Source: an uncultured Alphaproteobacteria bacterium | GTDB lineage: Bacteria; Pseudomonadota; Alphaproteobacteria; HIMB59; GCA-002718135 | Length of the DNA stretch: 64,000 nt | Assembly (NCBI GenBank): GCA_902618015.1 | Contig: CACMYX010000001.1 | Span: 124,001-188,000, forward strand | Reading direction: 5' to 3' | Made by a program: the position numbers and the translations under genes | Notes under the pieces: generated by a model | Database searches by the model: none | What the model saw: the letters and a program-made list of their open reading frames with translations, nothing else | Told to the model about the DNA's origin: nothing | Shown: piece after piece, positions 53,394 to 61,397 of the stretch | Numbering within the stretch: the stretch's first letter is position 1 | How the letters are laid out: every line of letters begins with the position of its first letter

Positions 53394-53999
53394 ATGTTTT
53401 ACGAACCTAAAAAAGGAATGCCCTTTAAAATAGATCCATTTAAATCATTGATTTTTCCTAGACCTATAGGCTGGATATCTTCAATTAATAAAAATGGTGA
53501 AGCAAACCTTGCACCTTACTCTTACTTTAATGCAGTAGCCGATGATCCTCCACAAGTTATGTTTTGCGCGAATGGTAGTTCAGTTCATAGTAAATATAAG
53601 GATTCTTTATCAAATATTTTGTCTACAAAAGAGTTTGTTGTAAATTTTGCTACATCTACTACCAGAAATCAAATGAATAATACTTCAAGAGATTTTAAAC
53701 CTCATGAAGATGAGTTCGTTTTATCAAAATTAGAAAAGAAAGTTTCAAAACTTGTTAAAGCACCATCAGTCAAAGACAGTCCTGTAAATTTAGAATGCAA
53801 ATTAATTAAAACTATTAAACTAAAATCAAATTCGAAAAAAATCTCAACAATGATTATTGGAGAAGTAATTGGAATTTATATAAATAATAAATTTATTAAT
53901 AATAATAGAATAGATAGTGTATCAATGCGTTATATTGCAAGAATGGGATACAGTGAATATACAACTGTTGCCTCTAAATTTAATTTAAAAAGAAAATAA
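53394..53999 (+). CDS. Flavin reductase family protein (flavoprotein oxygenase, DIM6/NTAB type)
   Basis: A 201-aa FMN-binding split-barrel protein. Signature pieces are KSLIFPRPIGWISSINKNGE, NLAPYSYFNAVADDPPQVMF and SVHSKYKDSLSNI, TKEFVVNFAT. It may supply reduced flavin to a two-component monooxygenase or act on its own; there is no obvious partner monooxygenase beside it. It follows sufE by eight bases and precedes tRNA-Leu. Confidence 0.9.
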   Translation: MFYEPKKGMPFKIDPFKSLIFPRPIGWISSINKNGEANLAPYSYFNAVADDPPQVMFCANGSSVHSKYKDSLSNILSTKEFVVNFATSTTRNQMNNTSRDFKPHEDEFVLSKLEKKVSKLVKAPSVKDSPVNLECKLIKTIKLKSNSKKISTMIIGEVIGIYINNKFINNNRIDSVSMRYIARMGYSEYTTVASKFNLKRK

Positions 54000-54072
54000 A
54001 ACTTATTTTAATTCAGATAATAACTTCATGGACTAAACTTTAAAAACCAAGTAATATTAAAAAAAATAATAT

Positions 54073-54157
54073 GGGAGTATGGCGGAACTGGTAGACGCGC
54101 CGGATTCAAAATCCGGTCACTTCGGTGGTGTGGGTTCGATTCCCTCTACTCCTACCA
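54073..54157 (+). tRNA. tRNA-Leu (anticodon CAA)
   Basis: An 85-nt class II tRNA including an encoded CCA at 54155-54157. The anticodon stem-loop is CCGGA-TTCAAAA-TCCGG, giving CAA (reads UUG), and a long variable arm (CACTTCGGTGGTG) fits leucine, as does A at the discriminator. D-loop GGTAGACGCG and T-loop TTCGATT are present. The acceptor stem has a G-U first pair, and the T stem GTGGG/CCCTC has one U-U mismatch, slightly odd. The dedA start follows 12 bp later. Confidence 0.95.
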
Positions 54158-54169
54158 AGATTAATTGCG

Positions 54170-54754
54170 ATGAATTTTCTTAGGAATATCTATAATTGGA
54201 CATTAAAAAAAGCTGAGCACAAAAATGCAAAGTGGTATTTAAGTTTAATTTCGTTTGCAGAGAGCTCATTTTTTCCAATTCCACCTGATATACTTCTAAT
54301 ACCAATGGCCTTAGCTTCTAAAGCGAGAGCGTTATTTTATGCATTTATCTGTACCATCTTTTCTGTTCTTGGTGGAATACTAGGATATGCAATAGGATAT
54401 TTTTTTTATAATTCAGTAGGTATTTATATTGTTGAGTTTTATCATTTAGAAAATTCCTTTAGTGTTTTTGGAAATTATTACAAAGAATTTGGTATTTTAA
54501 TTGTTTTAGGCGCTGGTATAACACCCTTTCCATATAAGTTTATTACAATTGCAAGTGGTGTATTTGGTCTAAATATTTTTTTATTTATTATTATTTCTAT
54601 TATTGGACGAGGGTTAAGATTTTATTTGATAGCAATACTTCTTTATTTTTTTGGTGAAAAAATTAAGTTAATTATTGATAAATATTTTAATATTTTAACT
54701 ATTGTGTTTTTTATTTTACTTGTTGGAAGTGTTTTTATAATTAGATTTTTATGA
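54170..54754 (+). CDS. DedA/VTT-family inner-membrane protein (YqaA type)
   Basis: A 194-aa membrane protein from the ATG at 54170; a longer frame begins inside the tRNA and is rejected. The family signature FAESSFFPIPPDILLIPMALA appears near residue 30 (read in parts), followed by hydrophobic spans, a GAGITPFPYKFITIASG re-entrant-type block and RGLRFYLIAILLYFFG. DedA-type proteins are membrane transporters or scramblases, with roles in lipid carrier recycling. dsbB follows with an ATGA overlap. Confidence 0.9.
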   Translation: MNFLRNIYNWTLKKAEHKNAKWYLSLISFAESSFFPIPPDILLIPMALASKARALFYAFICTIFSVLGGILGYAIGYFFYNSVGIYIVEFYHLENSFSVFGNYYKEFGILIVLGAGITPFPYKFITIASGVFGLNIFLFIIISIIGRGLRFYLIAILLYFFGEKIKLIIDKYFNILTIVFFILLVGSVFIIRFL

Positions 54755-55245
54755 TAATTCGTAATTGGACATCACTTTTATTTATTATTTCACTTATCTC
54801 GATATCATCAGCATTGATTGCAGAATATTTTTTTAGTCTTCAACCATGTGAATTATGTCTAAAGCAAAGACATCCATATTATTTAATTTTAATATGTTTA
54901 ATTTTGATATTTTTATTCAAAAATTTAAATAAAATTTGGCTTTATTTAGTAATTCAGTTAGCTTCAGTTTACGGACTTTTTTATTCTATATGGCATGTTG
55001 GAGTTGAAAATAAAATTCTTAAAGGACCAGCAGGTTGTTCAGCAATGTTAACAAACAGTGAAAATGCTTCAGATCTCAAAGCGCAGATATTATCAAAGCA
55101 GGTAATCAGTTGTGATGAAGTTATTTGGAGTTTTTTTGGAATTTCTGCTGCTTCAATTAATACATTCGTTTTACTAGTTATTTTTATTTTAAATGCTATT
55201 TATCTATTTAGATACTATGGTTCTAAAAAAGAAAAAAACATCTAA
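54751..55245 (+). CDS. dsbB: DsbB-family disulfide bond formation protein
   Basis: A 164-aa inner-membrane oxidoreductase with four hydrophobic spans that passes electrons from DsbA to ubiquinone. The first periplasmic loop has the redox pair QPCELCLKQRHPYY, and the second loop has cysteines in GPAGCSAML and QVISCDEV. Its end overlaps the start of coq7, which makes ubiquinone, its electron acceptor. Confidence 0.92.
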   Translation: MIIRNWTSLLFIISLISISSALIAEYFFSLQPCELCLKQRHPYYLILICLILIFLFKNLNKIWLYLVIQLASVYGLFYSIWHVGVENKILKGPAGCSAMLTNSENASDLKAQILSKQVISCDEVIWSFFGISAASINTFVLLVIFILNAIYLFRYYGSKKEKNI

Positions 55246-55786
55246 AAAGAAATCCTCTTCAAATAGAACTACTCATAGGGAGATTTTAGAGGAAATTATA
55301 AGAGTCGATCATGCTGGTGAATATGGTGCAACTAAAATATATGATGGGCAAATAGCAATTTTTGGGAAAAGCTCAAAGCTTGGCAAAACTATTCAACATA
55401 TGGCTGATCAAGAACAAGAGCATATTGATAAATTTAATGAATTAATATTAGAGCATAGAGTTAGACCAACTGCTCTACTTCCTTTGTGGAATGTTGCGGG
55501 ATATGCGCTTGGAGCATCCACTGCCTTAATGGGTGAAAAAGCTGCCATGGCGTGTACTGTTGCTGTTGAAAAAGTAATCGGTGAACATTACCAAGAACAA
55601 TTGGAACTCTTAGGAGATGACCATAAAGATTTAAAAAAAACAATTTCAAAATTTAGAGATGATGAACTTGAACATCACGATATTGGAATAGAGCATGATG
55701 CAGAAAACGCACCAGGATATAAAATTATGTCAAAGGTAATAGAGCTTGGATGTAAAACAGCAATCGCTATATCAAAAAAAATTTAA
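55217..55786 (+). CDS. coq7: Demethoxyubiquinone hydroxylase (COQ7/CAT5)
   Basis: A 189-aa ferritin-like di-iron monooxygenase in ubiquinone synthesis. Iron-binding pattern: IIRVDHAGEYGAT (Glu), DQEQEHIDKF (E-x-x-H), VEKVIGEHYQEQ (E-x-x-H) and DDELEHHDIGIEH (E-x-x-H). The ATG at 55217 (MVLKKKKTSKKK) is preferred over one eight codons earlier that lies further inside dsbB. A lysine-rich N-terminal tail is present. It converges with the HNH gene with a 4-bp overlap. Confidence 0.94.
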   Translation: MVLKKKKTSKKKSSSNRTTHREILEEIIRVDHAGEYGATKIYDGQIAIFGKSSKLGKTIQHMADQEQEHIDKFNELILEHRVRPTALLPLWNVAGYALGASTALMGEKAAMACTVAVEKVIGEHYQEQLELLGDDHKDLKKTISKFRDDELEHHDIGIEHDAENAPGYKIMSKVIELGCKTAIAISKKI

Positions 55787-56337
55787 TTTTCTAATTCAGT
55801 ATCCCAGTATAAATAGTCTCTCCAAGTTTCATGCAAAAAATTAGGGGGGAAATTCCTACCATTATTTTGTAATTGAATTGACGATGGTCGAAGAGGTTTT
55901 TTAAAAAGTTTCATATCTGTATTGTGAATTAATTTTCTTCCCTTTTTTAAATTACAAGACGTGCAAGCTGAAACAACATTCTCCCATGTAGTTTTACCAT
56001 TTAAGCATTTAGGCACTAAGTGATCAAATGTTAGTTCATTAGCAGGGAAACGATTAGTACAATACTGGCAAGTAAAATTATCTCTTAAAAATACATTAAA
56101 ACGAGTGAACGCAGGTCTTCTTTGAGGCGTTACATAATCTTTAAGTGCAATTACACTTGGTAACTTAAAAGTAAGATTTGGAGAATGAACTTCATGCTCA
56201 TAATTTTCAATCACTGAAACTCTTTCAAGAAAAACAGCTTTAATGGCATCTTGCCATGAGCATAAGGAAAGTGGGTAATAGGATAGTGGTCGAAAATCAG
56301 CATTCAGAACCAAAGCTGGATTTTCTGCAGTACTCAT
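55783..56337 (-). CDS. HNH endonuclease family protein
   Basis: A 184-aa HNH nuclease of the widespread housekeeping-type family. The zinc-binding CQYC and CTSCN pairs flank the ELTFDHLVPKCLNGKTTWENVV ββα-metal core (D-H at residues near 108, then N). The N-terminus ALVLNADFRPLSYYPLSLCSWQDAIKAVFLERV (read in parts) matches conserved HNH proteins of alphaproteobacteria. There is no adjacent restriction or defence gene; biological role unknown. Confidence 0.9.
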   Translation of the reverse strand: MSTAENPALVLNADFRPLSYYPLSLCSWQDAIKAVFLERVSVIENYEHEVHSPNLTFKLPSVIALKDYVTPQRRPAFTRFNVFLRDNFTCQYCTNRFPANELTFDHLVPKCLNGKTTWENVVSACTSCNLKKGRKLIHNTDMKLFKKPLRPSSIQLQNNGRNFPPNFLHETWRDYLYWDTELEN

Positions 56338-56401
56338 TTTAGTTTCTACTCACCCAAGTCATATTATTCAAATAGTAATATAATCTTAAGATTCGATTAC
56401 T

Positions 56402-57076
56402 TTAAATATTTTTTTTAATAAAATTTTGGAATAAAGTTATTGTTTCTTGCGACATAGTGTGCTCATCATTTGGTAGAAGGTGAGATTCAAATTTGAAATT
56501 ATAATTTTTTAGGATTTCAACTGATTGATTAAAATTCGAAACAGGCAGTACATTATCTAGTCCACCATGTGAAATAAATATTGGTGTTTCTAAAAATGAA
56601 TTTTTAGGAACAAATTCTCTTAAAATTATTCTTGAAGAAATAATTGCTATGCCAGCTAATTTTTTATTAAGAGATTGACCCAATTCAAACGCCATTATTC
56701 CTCCTTGGGAAAAGCCTATAACAAAACAATCACTCATCTCAATATTTAAATCATTTGTAAGAAGAGATATTGTATTAGAAATTTTTTTAACGTTTTCATT
56801 TATTAAATTTCTAACATTTTCAAATTCTTTTGGACCAACTTCAGAAATATAAACACCGTTTAGGTACAAATCAAACCATTGATAACCCATTGGATTGCCA
56901 GGCATAATACTTGGTGCATTTAAAGCTACATAGTGCATTCCCCATTCATCTTGGTCTAAAGGTTCTGCTAAATGAATAAAATTAGCAGCATTGTCACCAT
57001 AACCATGAAGCATTACCATTAATTTCTTTGGTTTATCGTGTTTAGATATTGATGGGCCTAATAATACATTGTCCAT
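56402..57076 (-). CDS. Phospholipase/carboxylesterase family alpha/beta hydrolase
   Basis: A 224-aa esterase from the ATG at 57074-57076, which has an AAGG site five bases upstream; a start ten codons earlier has no ribosome site and overlaps the divergent gene's leader more. Motifs: VMLHGYGDNAANFI near the N-terminus (oxyanion loop), nucleophile GFSQGGIMAFEL, SHGGLDNVLPV (Asp) and NDEHTM (His). Likely a short-chain or lysophospholipid esterase; substrate not known. Confidence 0.9.
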   Translation of the reverse strand: MDNVLLGPSISKHDKPKKLMVMLHGYGDNAANFIHLAEPLDQDEWGMHYVALNAPSIMPGNPMGYQWFDLYLNGVYISEVGPKEFENVRNLINENVKKISNTISLLTNDLNIEMSDCFVIGFSQGGIMAFELGQSLNKKLAGIAIISSRIILREFVPKNSFLETPIFISHGGLDNVLPVSNFNQSVEILKNYNFKFESHLLPNDEHTMSQETITLFQNFIKKNI

Positions 57077-57134
57077 ACTAACCTTATGTATGAATTCTTG
57101 CTTCATTCAAGAAAAGTTTTATATAGATAGATAT

Positions 57135-57329
57135 ATGGGTACAATGCAGATAGTACTAGTTTTATTTATGGCAGCAACTCTTGCAGTTGTGGTCATTGGG
57201 GTCATAGCAATGGCTGTAAATGGCAAACTTAATAAAAATCATAGTAATAAGCTAATGCGTTTAAGAGTACTTTTTCAAGCTATAGCTATATTTGTTTTTG
57301 TCGTTATTGTTTGGCTTGCCAGAAATTAA
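57135..57329 (+). CDS. Small twin-transmembrane inner-membrane protein (HIG1-domain-like)
   Basis: A 64-aa protein from the ATG at 57135. It has two hydrophobic spans, VLVLFMAATLAVVVIGVIAM and LFQAIAIFVFVVIVWLA, joined by a basic loop (NGKLNKNHSNKLMRLR). This twinTM arrangement is common in small alphaproteobacterial membrane proteins resembling HIG1-type respiratory complex factors. A longer frame upstream overlaps the divergent esterase start and is not preferred. Role inferred only from topology. Confidence 0.8.
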   Translation: MGTMQIVLVLFMAATLAVVVIGVIAMAVNGKLNKNHSNKLMRLRVLFQAIAIFVFVVIVWLARN

Positions 57330-57379
57330 AATTTAGAGTCTAGATAAATCATTAAATTTTTAGTATATACACGCACATT

Positions 57380-57562
57380 ATGGGAATCCATTTTAATCAC
57401 AAATCAAGAGCGGGAGACCGCAAAATGCAAAAAGAGCTTAAGCTTAAAATGAAAGCTGAGGAACGCAAAAAAAAACGTGAAGAGCAAGAAAAGCTTAAAA
57501 TGGAAGAGGAAATGCGTAAACTCGAAGAACTTACAAGACCTGATAAAGAAGAAAATCAGTAA
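57380..57562 (+). CDS. Small lysine/glutamate-rich coiled-coil-like protein, 60 aa
   Basis: A very charged 60-aa peptide of unknown function. After MGIHFNHKSRAGDRK it is a heptad-like run rich in Lys and Glu (KELKLKMKAEERKKKREEQ and onward), predicted to be a single helix. It ends TRPDKEENQ. It is in line behind the twinTM gene with a 50-bp gap and no Shine-Dalgarno sequence. Codon use looks normal for the genome and it does not overlap another gene, so it is probably real. Confidence 0.6.
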   Translation: MGIHFNHKSRAGDRKMQKELKLKMKAEERKKKREEQEKLKMEEEMRKLEELTRPDKEENQ

Positions 57563-57601
57563 TAGCAGAAATACTAATTATTAAAAATTTTTTAAAATTT
57601 A

Positions 57602-58417
57602 CTAACTAGGTAAAGGATAATGTTCAGCTATAAATTTCTTTAGAATTTCTAATGTTTGATCAGCTTCTTCTAAGAGCATCATATGCCCACAATCTTCAAT
57701 GATCTTTACTTCCGAGTCTTTAATATAATCAGCAAGAATTTTTCCATCTTTTAAACGGCACATTCTATCTTGTGCACCTAATATAGAAAGAGTTGGTAAA
57801 TCCAATTTTTTAGCAATCTCAGGTCCGTTTTTATAATTATCGCATGCTCTAAAATCCACACCTAAGGTATCTTTAATTTCTTTATTTTGAACAATCATGG
57901 AACCAACATTTAGGTGATATAAACCAGGAACAGGATGACCTCCAAAATGTCCTGCTGGACCGTGGGCAAAATCCATCATAAGATCAACAGCCTTAGGATT
58001 ACTCTCCTCAGCAAGTCTTAATAGTTCAGGGTTCATAGGAATTGCTGATGCGCCACCCATAAGAGTTAAGGTTTTAATTTTTTCTGGGTGTTGTACAACA
58101 CATTCCATTGTTACAAGACATCCTTGAGAATGACCAACTAGTGAAGCTTCTTTACATCCAACTGCACCAATAACATCGCCAACCCAGTTTCCCATTTCTT
58201 CAATAGTTTTTAAACTTTCACCAGAAGATAATCCGTGACCTGGTAAATCAACAGCTAAAACGCTATATCCACGGAAAGCAAAGTAGCGTGTTTGTAAAAC
58301 CCAGACCATGTGACTTAATCCACTACCGTGAACGAAGATTATAAGAGGTTTATTTTTATCAAAAGGTCTGCCTCCAGTGGAGGCAAACGTATCAATACCG
58401 CGAACTTTAAACTTCAT
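57602..58417 (-). CDS. Alpha/beta hydrolase
   Basis: A 271-aa alpha/beta-hydrolase. Oxyanion block IFVHGSGLSHMVW, AVDLPGHGLSSG, nucleophile elbow VGHSQGCLVTME (Ser), acid in LGAQDRMCRL (Asp) and base in DCGHMMLLEE (His). It begins immediately after the metY stop (58418), so it is the last gene of the ligase-metY-hydrolase operon. It could cleave a thioester or ester product of that set; the substrate is unknown. Confidence 0.9.
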   Translation of the reverse strand: MKFKVRGIDTFASTGGRPFDKNKPLIIFVHGSGLSHMVWVLQTRYFAFRGYSVLAVDLPGHGLSSGESLKTIEEMGNWVGDVIGAVGCKEASLVGHSQGCLVTMECVVQHPEKIKTLTLMGGASAIPMNPELLRLAEESNPKAVDLMMDFAHGPAGHFGGHPVPGLYHLNVGSMIVQNKEIKDTLGVDFRACDNYKNGPEIAKKLDLPTLSILGAQDRMCRLKDGKILADYIKDSEVKIIEDCGHMMLLEEADQTLEILKKFIAEHYPLPS

Positions 58418-59728
58418 TTATTTGTTTGCAACTAAACGAGGTTTTTTTGCTGCTCTGAATCCATCTTCAAAATCGTTTACAATATCTTCAAAGTCTTCTA
58501 AGCCAACAGATAATCTAATCATATCATGAGATAATCCAGCAAATTTTAAAGTTGCCTCATCCATTTGTGAGTGCGTTGCAGATGCTGGGTGTATAACTAG
58601 TGTTCTCGCATCACCTACATTTGCTAAATGAGATGCAAGTTTAACATTGTTAATAAATGCAGCTCCAGCCTCCTTGCCACCTTTAATTCCAAAGGCGATC
58701 ATTGAGCCAGTACCCTTAGGTAGAATTTTTTCTGCTAGTTCTTTGTCTGGATGTCCTGGTGCACTAGCGTGTGAAACCCATGCAACACTCTCATGATTTG
58801 ATAAATACTCAACCATTTTCAAAGCATTAGAACAATGTTTTTCCATTCGAAGAGAAAGGGTTTCTAAACCATGTAAAATATTCCATGCATTTTGTGGTGC
58901 TAAACAAGGCCCCATATCTCTCATACCCTCAGCTCTTGCCATCATTGTAAAAGCTGTTGGGCCAAATTCTTCTGCAAATGATAATCCATGATAGCCCTCG
59001 TAAGGTTCTGTCATAGAGGGAAATTTATCATTTTGCATCCAATCAAAAGTTCCACCTTCAACTAATATTCCTGCCATTGAAGAACCATTACCACTCATCC
59101 ATTTAGTTAGTGAGTGTACAACAAGGTCAGCTCCGTGTTCAAAAGGTCTACACAAATAAGGAGTTTGATAAGTACTATCAATTATTAGTGGGATACCTGC
59201 TTCTTTTGCTATGTTTGAAACTTCAGGCATGTTCATTAATTCATTACCAGGATTACCAACAAGCTCACCAAAAATTCCTTTAGTATTTGGTTGAATAGCT
59301 TTTTTAAAACCTTCTGTATCTCTTGGTTTTACAAAAGTTGTTTTAATACCAAACTTTGGAAGTGTTAATCTAAATAAATTTACTGTTCCACCATAAAGCT
59401 GAGAAGAAACAACCATGTGATCGCCAGCGTTACAAAGAGTCATAATAGTTAAAAATATTGCACTCATTCCAGATGCAGTTGCAAGAGCAGCTGTTCCTCC
59501 TTCAAGTGCACAAACTCTTTCTTCTAGGACTTGTACTGTTGGGTTGGACATACGACTATAAATATGACCACCTCTTTCTAAATTAAAAAGTGCTGCCGCA
59601 TGATCAACATCATCAAACATATATGAAGTTGTTTGATAAATTGGAACTTGTCTTGAGCCAGCGTTTTTACTTGGTTGATAACCAGCATGTAGACTGAGTG
59701 TGTCAAATTTATAAGTTTTTGGATCCAT
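58418..59728 (-). CDS. metY: O-acetylhomoserine aminocarboxypropyltransferase/sulfhydrylase
   Basis: A 436-aa PLP enzyme that makes homocysteine (with sulfide) or methionine (with methanethiol) from O-acetylhomoserine. Family blocks: FDTLSLHAGYQPSKNAGSRQVPIYQTTSY (read in parts), YSRMSNPTVQVLEERV, SQLYGGTVNLF, and the PLP lysine in VVHSLTKWMSGNGSSMAGILV, DPHPASATHSQ-like C-terminus. Length is typical of MetY. The start overlaps the acyl-CoA ligase stop (TAATG). Next to a DmdB-like ligase, it may capture methanethiol. Confidence 0.93.
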   Translation of the reverse strand: MDPKTYKFDTLSLHAGYQPSKNAGSRQVPIYQTTSYMFDDVDHAAALFNLERGGHIYSRMSNPTVQVLEERVCALEGGTAALATASGMSAIFLTIMTLCNAGDHMVVSSQLYGGTVNLFRLTLPKFGIKTTFVKPRDTEGFKKAIQPNTKGIFGELVGNPGNELMNMPEVSNIAKEAGIPLIIDSTYQTPYLCRPFEHGADLVVHSLTKWMSGNGSSMAGILVEGGTFDWMQNDKFPSMTEPYEGYHGLSFAEEFGPTAFTMMARAEGMRDMGPCLAPQNAWNILHGLETLSLRMEKHCSNALKMVEYLSNHESVAWVSHASAPGHPDKELAEKILPKGTGSMIAFGIKGGKEAGAAFINNVKLASHLANVGDARTLVIHPASATHSQMDEATLKFAGLSHDMIRLSVGLEDFEDIVNDFEDGFRAAKKPRLVANK

Positions 59729-61359
59729 TATAACTCCTTTGCTTTTGTTCTTAATTCAAATTTTTGTATCTTCCCAGTTGAAGTTTTTGGTAATTCACCA
59801 AAGATTACATGCTTTGGTCTTTTAAATCCAGCCATATTTTCTTTACAAAAGTGAATTATATCCTCTTCTGTGGCATTTTTTCCAGGTGCTAATTCTACAA
59901 AAGCACAAGGTGTTTCACCCCACTTCTCATCTGGTTTGGCGACTACTGCAACCAAGGAAACAGCTGGATGTTTTGCAACAACATTCTCCACTTCCACAGA
60001 TGAAATATTTTCTCCGCCAGAAATTATAATATCTTTCGATCTATCTTTTATTTGAATATATCCGTCAGGATAGACAACAGCTAAATCACCAGAGTGAAAC
60101 CATCCTTTTTTCATGGATGTTTCAGTCGCCTCTTTATTTTTGTAATATCCTTTCATCACAACATTTCCTCGAATTAAAATCTCTCCCATGGTTTCTCCAT
60201 CCATTGGAACTTTTTCATAGGTCTCTGGATCTGCGACACAAACTTCTTCAGTATTTGGATAACGAACACCTTGTCTTGCTTTAATATCAGCTTTTTCAGA
60301 TTTTGATTGTGACTCCCATTCTTCATTCCACGCGCATTGAAGAATATGGCCGTATGTTTCAGTTAACCCATATACATGCATAACTTCAAAACCTAAGTTA
60401 TCCATCTTTTCAAGAATTGCACTCGTTGGTGGAGCTCCAGCAGTTAATACATATACTTTATGATTTATTTCCTTTTTATCTCTCTCATCTGCGTTAGCAA
60501 TTAAACTTAAAACTATAGGAGCGCCTCCGAAATGAGTTACCTTATATTTATCTATTAAATTATAGATATCTTTTGCAACAATATATCTGCAGCAAATAAT
60601 CTTTGCATGTATTAAAGCGGCTGTCCAAGGGTAGCCCCATCCGTTACAGTGGAACATTGGAACGGTATATAGAAATGTTAATTTATTGGGCATGTTCCAT
60701 GCCGTAACACTTCCTGTTGACATTAAATATGATCCACGGTGGTGATACACAACACCTTTTGGTTTACCAGTTGTGCCTGATGTATAGCTTAGTGAGATTG
60801 CTTGCCATTCATCTTCAGGTAAAGACCAATTAAAATTATCATCACCCGTTTGTAAAAATTCTTCATATGTCATTTCTCCAATTTTTTCACCCTCACCATC
60901 TTTAAAAACTGCCTGATCATCATGAATATCAATAATAGGAATATTCTTCCCATATATTTGCAAAGCTTTTTTCATTGTAGGTGAAAATTGAGTATCAGTT
61001 ATAAGAAGTTTTGCATCACTATGATCTAGAATATACGCAATTGTATCTGCATCAAGTCTAGTATTGATCGTATTAATAACGCCACCAGTCATTGGGATAG
61101 AATAATGTGCTTCGAATAATTCCGGAGTATTTGCCGCTATGATTGAAACGGTACTTCCTTTTGTAATTCCTTTTTTTGCTAATGCACTAGCAAACTTGGT
61201 ACATCGATTATAGGTTTCAAGCCAAGTGTAACTTCTTTTTCCATAAACTAAAGAGTCATAGTTTGGATAAATATCTTTCACGCGAGTTATAAAACTTAAT
61301 GGTGATAGTGGAACAAAATTGGCTGAATTTTTATCTAGGTTTGTATCAAAATTACTCAT
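59728..61359 (-). CDS. AMP-forming acyl-CoA ligase (DmdB-like, 3-methylmercaptopropionyl-CoA ligase type)
   Basis: A 543-aa ANL-superfamily ligase. Motifs: SYTSGTTGKPKGVVYHHRG (P-loop), MFHCNGWGYPWT, GLTETYGHILQC, GWFHSGDLAVVYPDGYI, and KTSTGKIQKFELR with the catalytic lysine. The HCNGWGYPW and HVYGLTETYGH patterns match medium/short-chain ligases including DmdB, which activates methylmercaptopropionate in DMSP demethylation. The adjacent metY would use methanethiol from that pathway. dmdA, dmdC and dmdD are not in the window, so the substrate is not proved. Confidence 0.9.
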   Translation of the reverse strand: MSNFDTNLDKNSANFVPLSPLSFITRVKDIYPNYDSLVYGKRSYTWLETYNRCTKFASALAKKGITKGSTVSIIAANTPELFEAHYSIPMTGGVINTINTRLDADTIAYILDHSDAKLLITDTQFSPTMKKALQIYGKNIPIIDIHDDQAVFKDGEGEKIGEMTYEEFLQTGDDNFNWSLPEDEWQAISLSYTSGTTGKPKGVVYHHRGSYLMSTGSVTAWNMPNKLTFLYTVPMFHCNGWGYPWTAALIHAKIICCRYIVAKDIYNLIDKYKVTHFGGAPIVLSLIANADERDKKEINHKVYVLTAGAPPTSAILEKMDNLGFEVMHVYGLTETYGHILQCAWNEEWESQSKSEKADIKARQGVRYPNTEEVCVADPETYEKVPMDGETMGEILIRGNVVMKGYYKNKEATETSMKKGWFHSGDLAVVYPDGYIQIKDRSKDIIISGGENISSVEVENVVAKHPAVSLVAVVAKPDEKWGETPCAFVELAPGKNATEEDIIHFCKENMAGFKRPKHVIFGELPKTSTGKIQKFELRTKAKEL

Positions 61360-61397
61360 CTGTTTCCTAAAAGGATCAAATACTACAAGAAATTAAT

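Noticed and set aside
54125..54169. Upstream start of the DedA gene inside the tRNA
   Set aside because: It overlaps tRNA-Leu; the ATG at 54170 gives the normal DedA N-terminus.
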